Below, one piece after another: positions 16,485 through 25,593 of a stretch of 64,000 bases of DNA. The notes below the pieces were generated by a model. That model worked only from the letters and a program-made list of their open reading frames with translations, was not told the DNA's origin and did not search any database. The stretch's first letter is position 1; the number at the start of each line of letters is the position of its first letter. Both the position numbers and the translations under genes were made by a program. Source of the stretch: Actinomycetes bacterium (GTDB lineage Bacteria; Actinomycetota; Acidimicrobiia; Acidimicrobiales; Acidimicrobiaceae); assembly GCA_021841935.1 (NCBI GenBank), contig JAKCDL010000002.1, forward strand, positions 1 to 64,000, given 5' to 3'.

Positions 16485-17360
16485 ATGAGCGCCAAAGGTC
16501 ATACAGCACCTCCAATCCATCATCCGCGCAAGAAGCACGAGGAAGAGGCGGGAGAGCACTCCGAGCGATGGCTTCTGACTTATTCAGATATGATCACCCT
16601 CCTGATGGTGCTCTTCGTAGTTCTATTCGCGATGTCAACCATTTCAGTGAAGAAGTTTTTAGAGTTCCGTACTGGTGTCGTGCAAGCCTTTTCTCCTCAA
16701 ATCAATAACCTTCAGCAAGGCGGAACCGGAATTCTTTCTCAAAACTCTCTCGTGTCTGCGCCAGGAAGCCAGGCCGCCCGCAGTGCGATTTCATCGCCAG
16801 CAAATAATGGAACTTCATCTGAAGTTAGTTTGACAAGTCAGCTTCAGAGGTCGATCAATGCAGCTGGAGTCGCAAGCTCTGTGTCGGTCATCGATAGTTC
16901 CCAGGGGGTTACCGTTAGGATTTTGACAGACAAGGTCTTCTTCGCCAGCGATAGTGCAACTATCGAGAGTAGCGGTATGCCGGTACTCGCGGCAATTGCC
17001 AAGATCATTGCACCGTTGCCAAACAACATTGAAGTCCAGGGGAACACCGATAATGCGCCGATCGTCGGAGGTCCTTTCTCTTCTAACTTGCAGCTCTCGG
17101 CGATGCGAGCGGTGAATGTCGTTCAAGATCTAGTTGCAAACGGTGGAGTTGATCCCTCGAGGATCAGTGCTACCGGGTTCGGAGATACTCGACCGCTGTA
17201 TCCAAACGATACTCCGAGCCACATGGCTCAAAATCGCAGGGTGGATATAGTCATCCTAAATTCGGCGATATCAACTGGTGTCTCGAATAACTTGACCACG
17301 ACTCCGACGCTTGCACCAAACATAGCACCTACCTTGACTACGGTGCCGAACCTAGGGTAA
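16485..17360 (+). CDS. motB: Flagellar motor stator MotB
   Basis: MotB is the peptidoglycan-anchored stator subunit. The single transmembrane helix (about 34-53) contains the ion-carrying Asp at residue 35 (YSDMITLLMVLF). Residues about 135-255 form the OmpA-like domain with QGNTDNAPI and the NRRVDIVI end. A Thr/Pro-rich tail follows. Length and spacing to motA are normal. fliL, which often follows motB, is not here. Confidence 0.95.
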   Translation: MSAKGHTAPPIHHPRKKHEEEAGEHSERWLLTYSDMITLLMVLFVVLFAMSTISVKKFLEFRTGVVQAFSPQINNLQQGGTGILSQNSLVSAPGSQAARSAISSPANNGTSSEVSLTSQLQRSINAAGVASSVSVIDSSQGVTVRILTDKVFFASDSATIESSGMPVLAAIAKIIAPLPNNIEVQGNTDNAPIVGGPFSSNLQLSAMRAVNVVQDLVANGGVDPSRISATGFGDTRPLYPNDTPSHMAQNRRVDIVILNSAISTGVSNNLTTTPTLAPNIAPTLTTVPNLG

Positions 17361-17590
17361 GTAAGTCAAAGCGGAGAAGCCGCAGGGTGATCTGGTCTTC
17401 CATTTTAGGTCACATTCGATCCGATGGCTTTGAAGCTCACGCCTCCAACACTTGAGGGTTTGGCAAAGGCACTTTACTAATTAGCTCTTTGTTGATGTAA
17501 CCTGCATTCAGATACCTAATGGGGCCAGTTTGGGGGCTGTTCCTGAGATAACCGTGATTTGGGTGCGGTAAAACGTCTATCGCCGATGCT

Positions 17591-17620
17591 TGACACTAGC
17601 AATAGGTAAGGCTAGTGTCA
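17591..17620. promoter_or_regulatory. Perfect 10-bp inverted repeat in the motB/17.6-kb convergent gap
   Basis: TGACACTAGC (17591-17600) and GCTAGTGTCA (17611-17620) are exact complements around a 10-base spacer. There is no T-tract on either side, so it is not a classic terminator. It may still end transcription between the two convergent operons or be an operator. The rest of the gap (17361-17648) shows no gene that I can support. Confidence 0.55.
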
Positions 17621-17648
17621 TCAAAGCCCTACGGCGAGAGCCGTGAGG

Positions 17649-17942
17649 CTAGTTCGAGTTCGGTAGTTCGCCAGGTTTTCCTTCGCCTAGCTGAGGAAGT
17701 TGCGGTTCGTTGTTTTGAACGGCATTGAGTAACTCAACACTCGCGATAGTTTGAGCTGCGAAGACGGCTAGGAGATAACTGATAAGAGTAACTCCGATAA
17801 ATGAGATTGCGAGCGCGATCATAACCCTAGCCAGTAGGTCGTCTAAGGTGATGTTCCCTTGGCTGTAGGAGCTATACGAAGTGTAAGACATTGCAGCTGC
17901 GGCTAATACCGTGAGTTTGGGACGAAAGTGTACGCCTCTCAT
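17649..17942 (-). CDS. Small membrane protein downstream of flhF
   Basis: The 97-residue protein is not recognised. It has one strong membrane segment at about 38-64 (VMIALAISFIGVTLISYLLAVFAA) and a weaker hydrophobic stretch near the N-terminus (LTVLAAAAMSYTSYSSY). The tail is Gln/Pro-rich and probably cytoplasmic. It is the last gene of the flhA-flhF transcript, 10 bp after the flhF-like gene. The position is often filled by flhG elsewhere, so a role at the flagellar pole or base is possible but unproven. Confidence 0.65.
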   Translation of the reverse strand: MRGVHFRPKLTVLAAAAMSYTSYSSYSQGNITLDDLLARVMIALAISFIGVTLISYLLAVFAAQTIASVELLNAVQNNEPQLPQLGEGKPGELPNSN

Positions 17943-17952
17943 AGTAGTTGCC

Positions 17953-19392
17953 CTATTCCTTGTCGTTTAGGGCTCTGCGCGGCCGAAGGGCGCTTGAATG
18001 AATTTTGATCGGGTCGATGATCATGGACTTGATTGAAAAGGGAAGACATCTATCTGCTGCCTGTTTCGATGAGACTACTCCAATTACATTCCCGCCACCA
18101 ATGGCTTTTACCATATCGGCGACATACTCTCGAGACCATCTTTCGTCAATGATGATGTAGGTGGAGTTTTCTTCAACTGCACTGCGGGCAGTTGCTACAT
18201 CTTCAAGAGTTAGCGCCTCGTCGTCGATTTCAATTGCGATGTGAGGTGGATTTCGTAGTTCGGAAAGTCCTTCGACAGCCGCAATAAGTTGCTCTTGGTT
18301 CTTCGCTAGCTCAAGACGGGTCGCAGATTTTTGGTTATTCAAGCGTGCGTCAGCGTCAACGACAAGATATGCAAAGGCTCTAAGTTGACGTTGCTCTCCC
18401 ACGATGAACGTCACCGAAATGCCGCGTGCCTCAGCTTCGGTTACTTTGGAGCGAAGCTCTTTGCTAGAAGAGATGTCATCATGGAGGTTGCGAGTTAAAG
18501 TTTCAATTCGTTCTTCTAGCCAGCTAATGGGGTCACCTTTAGCCCTCGCGGCCTTTGAGCCTTTGCTGACTTGAAGATCATCGAGTTGAATGAGGGCGTT
18601 TCGTGCCCTGTTGCGAATATCTTCGTTTTGATCCACAACTTTGGATAGATCGAATATCGCAGGCTCTTCCGAGGTGAGATCAATTACAGTGTCATGGTTT
18701 TTGTCGATCGATGCTTCTTCGATCGATCTTGCACTTTCGCTTATCGCACGATAGAGCTCCGCCGCTAAGTCGTCGGTATCGTTTTGATCGGATACGTAGC
18801 TCTCTTCGGGGGTAGCGTTAAAGGCCTTCGAGAGCTCGCTCTTGAACTCAGTAGAGAAGATGGGTGGTGCAGCTGAAACTGCGTCTTCTTCGACAGAATC
18901 GCCCTTTTTCGAAAGTCGAGTCCAAAGTGGTGTTGTCACACTCTTTTCTTTGCCACTTCTAGAGCGGAGCTTTGACGGCTGCTTAGATCGTGCCTCCTCG
19001 ACGAGCTCCCCCTCTACAACGACTTCTTCGCCTTTGAAGAGGTTTGGAAATGGAAATGAAAGGGAGGCCGCACTTCGTTGAGGCTCGATCGACGACTCTT
19101 CTCCGTATGCACGCGCGAGGCGAGCGGCATACTCGGAGGGATTCTGCACGAGTCGATCTAGGTGGGGTGCAGCTCTTCGCTCGCTGATAGTCGAAGATTG
19201 CTTTTTGGAGACTGACTCTTGGTCTGAAATCTCAACGACCACCGAGAAGCGTTCCTTGGCGACGAAAGACTTGAGACCGCCAGGTCGAATCTTCTCGGCC
19301 TTTACTATCTTGGCTCTGCCCCCATATGTTCCTTTTATCTTCATAATTAGTGCTTCTAGGGATTCACCTTCAAATTGCGCTTGCGTTGGCAA
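17953..19392 (-). CDS. FlhF-like protein with degenerate GTPase domain
   Basis: FlhF is an SRP-type GTPase that sets flagellar number and position. Here the first 55 residues match the FlhF N-terminus (FEGESLEALIMKIKGTYGGRAKIV, then a small beta segment). A long acidic linker of about 200 residues and a helical part follow. At 327-339, where the P-loop should be, the sequence is VTFIVGEQRQLRA with no GKT. The DTAGR position near 410-420 reads IIIDERW. The fold pattern is kept but nucleotide-binding residues are lost. The TTG start is backed by AGGAG nine bases upstream and overlaps flhA by 23 bases. No flhG follows. Confidence 0.75.
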   Translation of the reverse strand: MPTQAQFEGESLEALIMKIKGTYGGRAKIVKAEKIRPGGLKSFVAKERFSVVVEISDQESVSKKQSSTISERRAAPHLDRLVQNPSEYAARLARAYGEESSIEPQRSAASLSFPFPNLFKGEEVVVEGELVEEARSKQPSKLRSRSGKEKSVTTPLWTRLSKKGDSVEEDAVSAAPPIFSTEFKSELSKAFNATPEESYVSDQNDTDDLAAELYRAISESARSIEEASIDKNHDTVIDLTSEEPAIFDLSKVVDQNEDIRNRARNALIQLDDLQVSKGSKAARAKGDPISWLEERIETLTRNLHDDISSSKELRSKVTEAEARGISVTFIVGEQRQLRAFAYLVVDADARLNNQKSATRLELAKNQEQLIAAVEGLSELRNPPHIAIEIDDEALTLEDVATARSAVEENSTYIIIDERWSREYVADMVKAIGGGNVIGVVSSKQAADRCLPFSIKSMIIDPIKIHSSALRPRRALNDKE

Positions 19393-21421
19393 CGTTAACC
19401 ACTCCTACAATGTTGGGGCGATATGATCCGCCGAGTTCTAAGGTCGAAAGTACTGATATTCGCTGGAGCATTGGATGAATAGCTCTATAAATGGGGGTTC
19501 TTAGCCGCGGAGGAACGAGTAAGACTGGTGACTTGCCTTTGGCCTCGCTGTCGTTGAAGATACTTGCGGCCTCTTCTATTACTCGTCGAAGGTAGGTTGG
19601 CTCTATCCCTAGTACTAGGCCGGTGTCGGTAATCTTTAATGACTCTTGCAGTTGGGCTGCTACGTAGGAGTCAAGGGTGATGATCGGTAACTCTCCGTCT
19701 GTCAACTTTGCAGCTACGATAGATGGCCCTACAGCAATACGAGCGGATTCAAGGAGCTGATCGGGATCTCTTGAAATTCGAGCTCTTTCTGTGATTGCCT
19801 CAAGGATTCGAGAAAGATCTCGAATCGGCACTTGCTCTTCAAGAAGTTCTTTGAGTGTGCGCTGGACCTCAGAGAGGTTGATGCCAGCGCTTGTCATCTC
19901 TTCTACGACCGCCTCGTTTCCTTTTTTGACAGCCTCGATCAGCTCTTTTACCTGCTGCCTGCTGATTAGGTCTCCGGCGTGTCGTTTTACTATCTCGGAG
20001 ATGTGGGTGGTTATAACGGATGATCTATCGACTACCGTCGCACCTAGCATTATCGCTTGCTGCTTCATCGACGTGGGAATCCACTTTGCATCAAGACCAA
20101 ATACCGGTTCTTTGCCATATTCACCGGGGATAGTTGCGAGATCACCTCCAATTGCTAGCGATCTTCCTTGGGGAGCTCTACCTCGAGCTACCTCTACCTC
20201 GTGAATGGCAATGGCGTATTCATTTATAGGAAGGTCAATATTGTCTTTCGTGCGTACCGGTGGAAGTATCAATCCGAGTTCGTTAGCGATCTTTCGCCTC
20301 AGCCCTCTGACTCGGTCGAGCAGGTCCCCGCCATTCGTAGGGTCAAGAAGGTCTAATAGGTCTACTGCCAACTCTAGCGTGAGGGGTTCTACCTTCATAT
20401 TAGAGATAAGAGTCTCTGGGGTGTCGATCGGAAGGGGAGTTATCGAGTCGTCCTCCTCTTCGTCGTCCTTAGCAACTACTTGGCTTCTGCTCTCTGCCCT
20501 TCGGCCGAGAAAGAAGACTGTAGTTCCGACTAGAAGAAACGGGATCTTTGGAAGGCCGGGCAAGATGCCGATTCCCGCGATTATTCCACCGGCAAGTCGA
20601 AGGGCGTGCGTTTGGCTCCTAAATTGTGACAGTAGGTCGAAGCCAAAGTCACTGTCTCCAGCGGACCTAGTTACGATAAGTCCAGTTGAAACTGATAGAA
20701 GAAGAGCTGGTATTTGGCTAACGAGGCCATCTCCAACACTTAGTAGAGAATAGGTTGAGATCGCTTGGCTCAATGAAAGGTGCTTCTGTAACACTCCAAC
20801 GGCGAATCCGCCAACCAGATTGATAAGGGTAATAATGACCGCGGCGATCGCGTCACCTTTAACAAATTTAGATGCTCCATCCATGGCACCGTAAAAGTCA
20901 GCCTCTTTGGCTATCTTCTCGCGGCGTTTCCGCGCCTCTTGCTCATTGATGTGACCAGCATTGAGGTCTGCATCGATAGCCATTTGTTTTCCAGGCATGG
21001 CATCTAGTGTGAATCGAGCTGCGACCTCGGCGACACGTCCAGCACCATTTGTAATAACTACGAACTGGACGATAAAGAGGATGAAGAAGACTACTAAGCC
21101 TACGACGAGGCTCCCTCCAACGACAAAGTTACCGAAGCTTTGAATCACCGATCCTGCGAATCCATGGAGAAGAACAAGACGAGTTGCGGTAATGTTCAGA
21201 GCTAGTCGAAAGACGGTGGCAATGAGTAGTACTGACGGGAAGGCGGAGAATTCGAGGACGGAGTTCACTCTGATTGCCATCATTAAAACGAGTACGGCGA
21301 ATGTTATATTCACAGATATAAAGACGTCAAGGAGCGCCGAAGGTATCGGAACGACGAGCATTACGACTATCGCAGCGACTGCGATTGGTACCCCAAAGAG
21401 TGTCCACTTGCCTGGCTTCAC
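19370..21421 (-). CDS. flhA: Flagellar export gate protein FlhA
   Basis: FlhA forms the nonameric export gate and chaperone-docking ring. Eight predicted membrane helices fill residues 1-320, including the conserved cytoplasmic loop with DAMPGKQMAIDADLNAGHINEQEARKRR split across it. The soluble domain occupies the rest. Its length of 683 residues is normal. The start is GTG at 21421. A 6-bp inverted repeat (21443-21448 / 21454-21459) lies in the leader. It is separated from flhB by an oppositely oriented glycosyltransferase gene. Confidence 0.96.
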   Translation of the reverse strand: MKPGKWTLFGVPIAVAAIVVMLVVPIPSALLDVFISVNITFAVLVLMMAIRVNSVLEFSAFPSVLLIATVFRLALNITATRLVLLHGFAGSVIQSFGNFVVGGSLVVGLVVFFILFIVQFVVITNGAGRVAEVAARFTLDAMPGKQMAIDADLNAGHINEQEARKRREKIAKEADFYGAMDGASKFVKGDAIAAVIITLINLVGGFAVGVLQKHLSLSQAISTYSLLSVGDGLVSQIPALLLSVSTGLIVTRSAGDSDFGFDLLSQFRSQTHALRLAGGIIAGIGILPGLPKIPFLLVGTTVFFLGRRAESRSQVVAKDDEEEDDSITPLPIDTPETLISNMKVEPLTLELAVDLLDLLDPTNGGDLLDRVRGLRRKIANELGLILPPVRTKDNIDLPINEYAIAIHEVEVARGRAPQGRSLAIGGDLATIPGEYGKEPVFGLDAKWIPTSMKQQAIMLGATVVDRSSVITTHISEIVKRHAGDLISRQQVKELIEAVKKGNEAVVEEMTSAGINLSEVQRTLKELLEEQVPIRDLSRILEAITERARISRDPDQLLESARIAVGPSIVAAKLTDGELPIITLDSYVAAQLQESLKITDTGLVLGIEPTYLRRVIEEAASIFNDSEAKGKSPVLLVPPRLRTPIYRAIHPMLQRISVLSTLELGGSYRPNIVGVVNVANASAI

Positions 21422-21605
21422 GGTCGATCTATCTACTTAGATGCGATCTTCGTGATCGCTAAATCGCCTTCCATGCGCCTATCTAATCTTCGTCACATGA
21501 TTGGTCTTACTTGAAAGATTCGTAACTTCAACTTTGATCTGAACCTTCAACTTAATTTCTCTGAAATCACCTTTTTTTGCAGATAATTCTTTTGCTTGAA
21601 TCAAG

Positions 21606-22664
21606 ATGATCAGGGCAAATGTCGAAGTAGAGGTTATGAATCGGGCCATTGCGATTGCGATGATAGTAAAAGACGAAGAGGCAAACCTACAACTTTCTTT
21701 ACCAAGGGTGGCCTCTTGGGCAGACCAAATAGTGGTTGTGGATACCGGATCAAAAGACGCTAGCGCTGATATTGCACAAAGTCTTGGCGCCGAAGTCTAC
21801 TCGTATAGGTGGAGTAATGACTTTTCGGATGCCCGAAATTTCGCCAACGAGCAGGTAAAGTGTGATTTTATCCTTTCAATCGATGCAGATCAATTAGTAG
21901 AGGGAGATGTTCCTCGATTGATAGTGTCGCTCAAGGGGTCAAAGGACGTTGCTAGCTTTCGTATTCAAACTGACATAGTTCGCCCCGAACGATTCGGTGG
22001 CAGTTATCGTGTCAATAGCGTAAAGCTATTTCGCCGCGGGGCTTTGCGGTGGTTCAACCCCGTAAACGAGAGACTTTTGACTGAAGATGGGATCGAACCT
22101 GTCGCACGGTTCATAGATCCGTCGCTACTATCTATTCGTGACATCGGTGGCCGCGATGAAGAGAAGTACCTCAGTGCGTCGCGGAGAAATTTATCAATCG
22201 CACTAGAGGACTTTAGGGAACATCTAGATCTCTTTACCGATAGAAATGCTATTGCGAGTCGGGCTCTAGAGATCGGCATGACATTCGTTTCAATAGGTGA
22301 GCACGAAGAGTCCTGCGATTACTTTGATCAGGCCAGAGGAATGGCTAGTGATCCCGTAATTTGGCTACGAGCAACTGACATGCTATCGCGTCAATATCTT
22401 CAACTAGGTAATCCTCGCCATGCAATGAGTTTGGCAATCTCGCTACGGGAACGTGGGGCGAATGATAACTACTGCAAGTTGCTATGTGCCCGTGCTCTCG
22501 CGAAGTTAGGCGACGACCATGCTGCCTATGAATTCGTTCGCGACATTCGAAGTGCGACTGACCCATTTGGCCAAAGCTATCCATCTGCATTTATCGAAGA
22601 TTACAGGCGTTACTTGAGCGGTAAAGTTGACTCTGTCAGTTCAAGTCATACCCTTACACGCTAG
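21606..22664 (+). CDS. Family 2 glycosyltransferase with helical-repeat tail
   Basis: Residues about 14-110 form a GT-A domain of the WaaE/SunS kind: IAMIVKDEEANL, VVVDTGSKDASADIA, the WSNDFSDARNFA motif and the metal-binding DAD in LSIDADQL. The C-terminal part (220-340) looks like TPR-type helices. No membrane segment is predicted, so it should act in the cytoplasm. It lies alone on the plus strand between flhB and flhA, so a flagellin or rod/hook protein is a plausible acceptor. ATG 21636 is an alternative start closer to the family N-terminus. Confidence 0.85.
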   Translation: MIRANVEVEVMNRAIAIAMIVKDEEANLQLSLPRVASWADQIVVVDTGSKDASADIAQSLGAEVYSYRWSNDFSDARNFANEQVKCDFILSIDADQLVEGDVPRLIVSLKGSKDVASFRIQTDIVRPERFGGSYRVNSVKLFRRGALRWFNPVNERLLTEDGIEPVARFIDPSLLSIRDIGGRDEEKYLSASRRNLSIALEDFREHLDLFTDRNAIASRALEIGMTFVSIGEHEESCDYFDQARGMASDPVIWLRATDMLSRQYLQLGNPRHAMSLAISLRERGANDNYCKLLCARALAKLGDDHAAYEFVRDIRSATDPFGQSYPSAFIEDYRRYLSGKVDSVSSSHTLTR

Positions 22665-22713
22665 ATTCGCCTAAAGAAGGCTTCGAGTAGTGGCTCCTCG
22701 ATTGTTACTTGAG

Positions 22714-23844
22714 TTACTTCAGAGCCGCTGCCTTTTCTAGAAGTTCAGTTGGAATCTCGTTCTTGGCGGTATGGTGCGACGTCTCCTGGCTTCTAGCAAA
22801 GGCGGAGAGGCGATATACATATGCAATCAACTTGGCAACAGCCCTATAGAGCGCAAATGGAATCTGCTCTTCCAGATTTGTTGAAACGTAGAGCGCACGG
22901 GCCAAGGGGGCATCTCGGACTATCGGAACCTTTGCGATCTGTGCCCTCTCTTTGATCGCAAATGCGACGTAATCCTTTCCTTTAGCGACAACCTTTGGTG
23001 CTGTTGCGACTTTTGGATCATAAAGAATTGCTACCGCAAAGTGCGTAGGGTTTACTACGACGACAGTTGCCTCTTCGATTCGGGCCATCATTCGAGAGCG
23101 TGACAACTGAATTTGCATTCTACGAATTCGCCCTTTGATAGTTGGGTTCCCCTGATCTTCCTTGTATTCGTCCTTTATCTCTTGGTGGGACATTTTGAGG
23201 CTATTCATTAGATCTCGGCGTTGGCGCGCATAGTCAAACACGGCCAAGGCGAGGCCAGATAGAGCAATTGTTCGCGTGGCTCCGAGGATGATCGATGACG
23301 TCTCTGAGATGATTGTACCGAGGTCAATATTCGAATTTGTCGACAGAAGATTTGAAAGGCTGCGGGTTTGAGTATATCCAAGCCCCCCGATTAGAGTCAT
23401 TTTGAAGATACCCTTTAGGGCTTCGATCGAACCATTAGGTGAGAATATTTTTTTGACGCCCTTGAATGGATTGATCTTTTTGAAGTCGGGAGTTATTGAT
23501 TTGTAGAAGAGGCCGAATCCAGTCTGGGCCAACGATATAGCTATCGCCGCAAAGGTGGTCGCGAGAGCGATTGGACCAACAATCGACACGAAGTCGCCAA
23601 AGCCAGTGCTAAGCATTTGAAGATCCGTCGATGCGTTTACGTTGGCTGTTGCTTGGGGAATTAGGTAGATGAGAGAGTCAATCTTTGAGGCCATGCCAGA
23701 GAAGAGAGAGGGTAAGACCAGAGATGCTACCAAAAGGCTCAACCACGAAAAAAGTTCCGGTGATTTTGCAATTTGACCCTCAGAACGCGCCTTTTTGAGG
23801 CGCTTAGCAGTTGGTTTTTCGGTTTTTTCGTTGTTCTTTGCCAT
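22714..23844 (-). CDS. flhB: Flagellar export switch protein FlhB
   Basis: FlhB controls the switch from rod/hook to filament export. Four membrane helices fill about 30-215. The cytoplasmic domain keeps the autocleavage motif NPTH (VVVVNPTHFAVAIL) and the following conserved PKVVAKGKDYVAFAIKERA region. Length 376. It follows fliR after three bases and ends the fliM-flhB transcript. Confidence 0.96.
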   Translation of the reverse strand: MAKNNEKTEKPTAKRLKKARSEGQIAKSPELFSWLSLLVASLVLPSLFSGMASKIDSLIYLIPQATANVNASTDLQMLSTGFGDFVSIVGPIALATTFAAIAISLAQTGFGLFYKSITPDFKKINPFKGVKKIFSPNGSIEALKGIFKMTLIGGLGYTQTRSLSNLLSTNSNIDLGTIISETSSIILGATRTIALSGLALAVFDYARQRRDLMNSLKMSHQEIKDEYKEDQGNPTIKGRIRRMQIQLSRSRMMARIEEATVVVVNPTHFAVAILYDPKVATAPKVVAKGKDYVAFAIKERAQIAKVPIVRDAPLARALYVSTNLEEQIPFALYRAVAKLIAYVYRLSAFARSQETSHHTAKNEIPTELLEKAAALK

Positions 23845-23847
23845 CTA

Positions 23848-24615
23848 TTAGTTCCCCAAAAATCGAGCGAAGCTCATCATCGATGTGACAGATTGCGTTG
23901 TAATTAGTTGTACGAGGCCGGGAAGATTGGCGATGACTAGAGAGACGATGAATATCGTCGCCAGTATCTGCACCGGAAAGCTAAGGGCATAGATAGACAT
24001 CGACGGAGAGACTCTAGAAAGTATTGACAGCAAAATTTGGATTGTAAATATTACCGCAGCAATCGGCGCTGCTATTTGAAGGGTCGCTGAAAAGAAGGTA
24101 GAGAAGTCGCTGATTATAAGATTGCCTAAACCCTGTCCGTCGATGTTGCTTATGGTTGTAACCCTCAAAGAGACGAAGAGACCCTTGAGAATAAATAGAT
24201 AGGCCCCAGAGGTAAAGAGGAGAACAGTAGCGATAATTTCATAGAAGACTCCAAGAGGGGAGTTCTGGTTGAGGCTTAGAGGATCGAGTTGGGGCGGTGG
24301 CGAGAATCCACCGAGCATACCAGAGAGAAATCCTCCCGCCGAAAATATAGAGACAAAGAAGTTGATGATCATCCCCATCGCTAATCCGAGTGCAACTTGG
24401 AGAAGAAGGAAGAAGAGAGTCTCGTTTGGGGTCGCGAAGGTACCTGTTGGAATATTGATTATCTTGATTGCCGGTAGAGCTAAAACCATAGAAAGACCAA
24501 TACGAAGCGTCGTGGGAATCTGCTTGGAAGAAAATGGTGGCGCGATGAATAGGAACGCGCCGATTCTAATCATTGCTGCTAAGTAGGTAAGAAGTACTAC
24601 CTCCGAGATGATCAC
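23848..24615 (-). CDS. fliR: Flagellar export gate protein FliR
   Basis: FliR is part of the FliP5Q4R1 export channel. The 255-residue protein has six or so hydrophobic segments and typical family patterns (MIRIGAFLFIAPPFSSKQIPTTLRIGLS split at the start). It is not fused to FlhB, unlike in some clostridia. It lies between fliQ and flhB with almost no gaps. Confidence 0.93.
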   Translation of the reverse strand: MIISEVVLLTYLAAMIRIGAFLFIAPPFSSKQIPTTLRIGLSMVLALPAIKIINIPTGTFATPNETLFFLLLQVALGLAMGMIINFFVSIFSAGGFLSGMLGGFSPPPQLDPLSLNQNSPLGVFYEIIATVLLFTSGAYLFILKGLFVSLRVTTISNIDGQGLGNLIISDFSTFFSATLQIAAPIAAVIFTIQILLSILSRVSPSMSIYALSFPVQILATIFIVSLVIANLPGLVQLITTQSVTSMMSFARFLGN

Positions 24616-24616
24616 G

Positions 24617-24889
24617 TTAGCTCGCTAGCAGTTGGGGAATCTGGGCGAAGAGTTGATCGGTAAAGGTAATTAGCTGTCCAATCATCCAGTGACCTGCAAA
24701 GAAGATCACGGCACCTACAGCAATTAGTTTCGGAATGAAGGTTAGCGTTGTCTCTTGGATCTGTGTAATTGCCTGCATAAACGAAATAACTACACCAACA
24801 ATTAGAGTAACTGCCAAAATTGGCCCGGCTATTTTTCCGATGATATAAAGTGCTTGGCCAGCGATGTTCATTACGGCGGTATCGGTCAT
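24617..24889 (-). CDS. fliQ: Flagellar export gate protein FliQ
   Basis: This 90-residue protein has two membrane helices and the FliQ central pattern (VVISFMQAITQIQETTLTFIPKL split across it). It is a component of the FliPQR channel. It overlaps fliP by 4 bases and is one base from fliR. Confidence 0.94.
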   Translation of the reverse strand: MTDTAVMNIAGQALYIIGKIAGPILAVTLIVGVVISFMQAITQIQETTLTFIPKLIAVGAVIFFAGHWMIGQLITFTDQLFAQIPQLLAS

Positions 24890-25593
24890 CTAAAGCTCAC
24901 TAACAATCCGTGGACAACGAGGGTCCAGCCATCTACGAGTACAAATAAGAGAAGCTTGAAGGGTAAGGAGATGAGAGATGGCGGTATCATCATCATTCCC
25001 ATAGACATCAAAATTGAAGCGACAACTAAGTCAACGATCATGAATGGTATGTATACAACGAAGCCGATTATGAAGGCCGACTTGATCTCTGAAAGTACAA
25101 AGGCGGGTATCAAAGCTGTCATTGATACCTTTGTTGGATCGCTTGGCGTCTGATTGGTTACTTGGGTAAAGAGCGCCAATTCGCTGGTACGGGTCTCCTT
25201 TAACATCCAGGTTTTGAGGGGTCCCTGGGCGTCGTTGTAGGCAGTTACTGCTGATATCTTTCCATTTAAATATGGGGTAACGGCAACGTTATTTATCTGA
25301 GTAAACGTTGGTGCCATAATGAAAAGAGTCAAAAAGAGTGCTAATCCAGCTAGAACCTGGGATGGAGGAACCGTTGAAAGGCCAAGAGCGTTTTTAGTTA
25401 TCGATAGTACGATGATGATTCGGACGAAGCTGGTCATCATGATAAGAAGTGAGGGAGCCACCGACAAAAGAGTGAGTAGGAGTATGACAACGATGCTCTG
25501 GTTCGGTTTGCTAAGTGTGTTTCCTAAGTTGATCGCAACGGTAGGTACTGTCGTTGTAGTTGCAAACGGGGTTGTTGCTGCTAAGAGATTCAT
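24886..25593 (-). CDS. fliP: Flagellar export gate protein FliP
   Basis: FliP is the main channel subunit of the export gate. The 235-residue protein shows LSVAPSLLIMMTSFVRIII, ALFLTLFIMAPTF and the C-terminal SILMSMGMMMIPPSLISLPFKLLLFVLVDGW segments that define the family. It has a hydrophilic loop of about 60 residues between helices 2 and 3. It overlaps fliO and fliQ by 4 bases each. Confidence 0.96.
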   Translation of the reverse strand: MNLLAATTPFATTTTVPTVAINLGNTLSKPNQSIVVILLLTLLSVAPSLLIMMTSFVRIIIVLSITKNALGLSTVPPSQVLAGLALFLTLFIMAPTFTQINNVAVTPYLNGKISAVTAYNDAQGPLKTWMLKETRTSELALFTQVTNQTPSDPTKVSMTALIPAFVLSEIKSAFIIGFVVYIPFMIVDLVVASILMSMGMMMIPPSLISLPFKLLLFVLVDGWTLVVHGLLVSFR

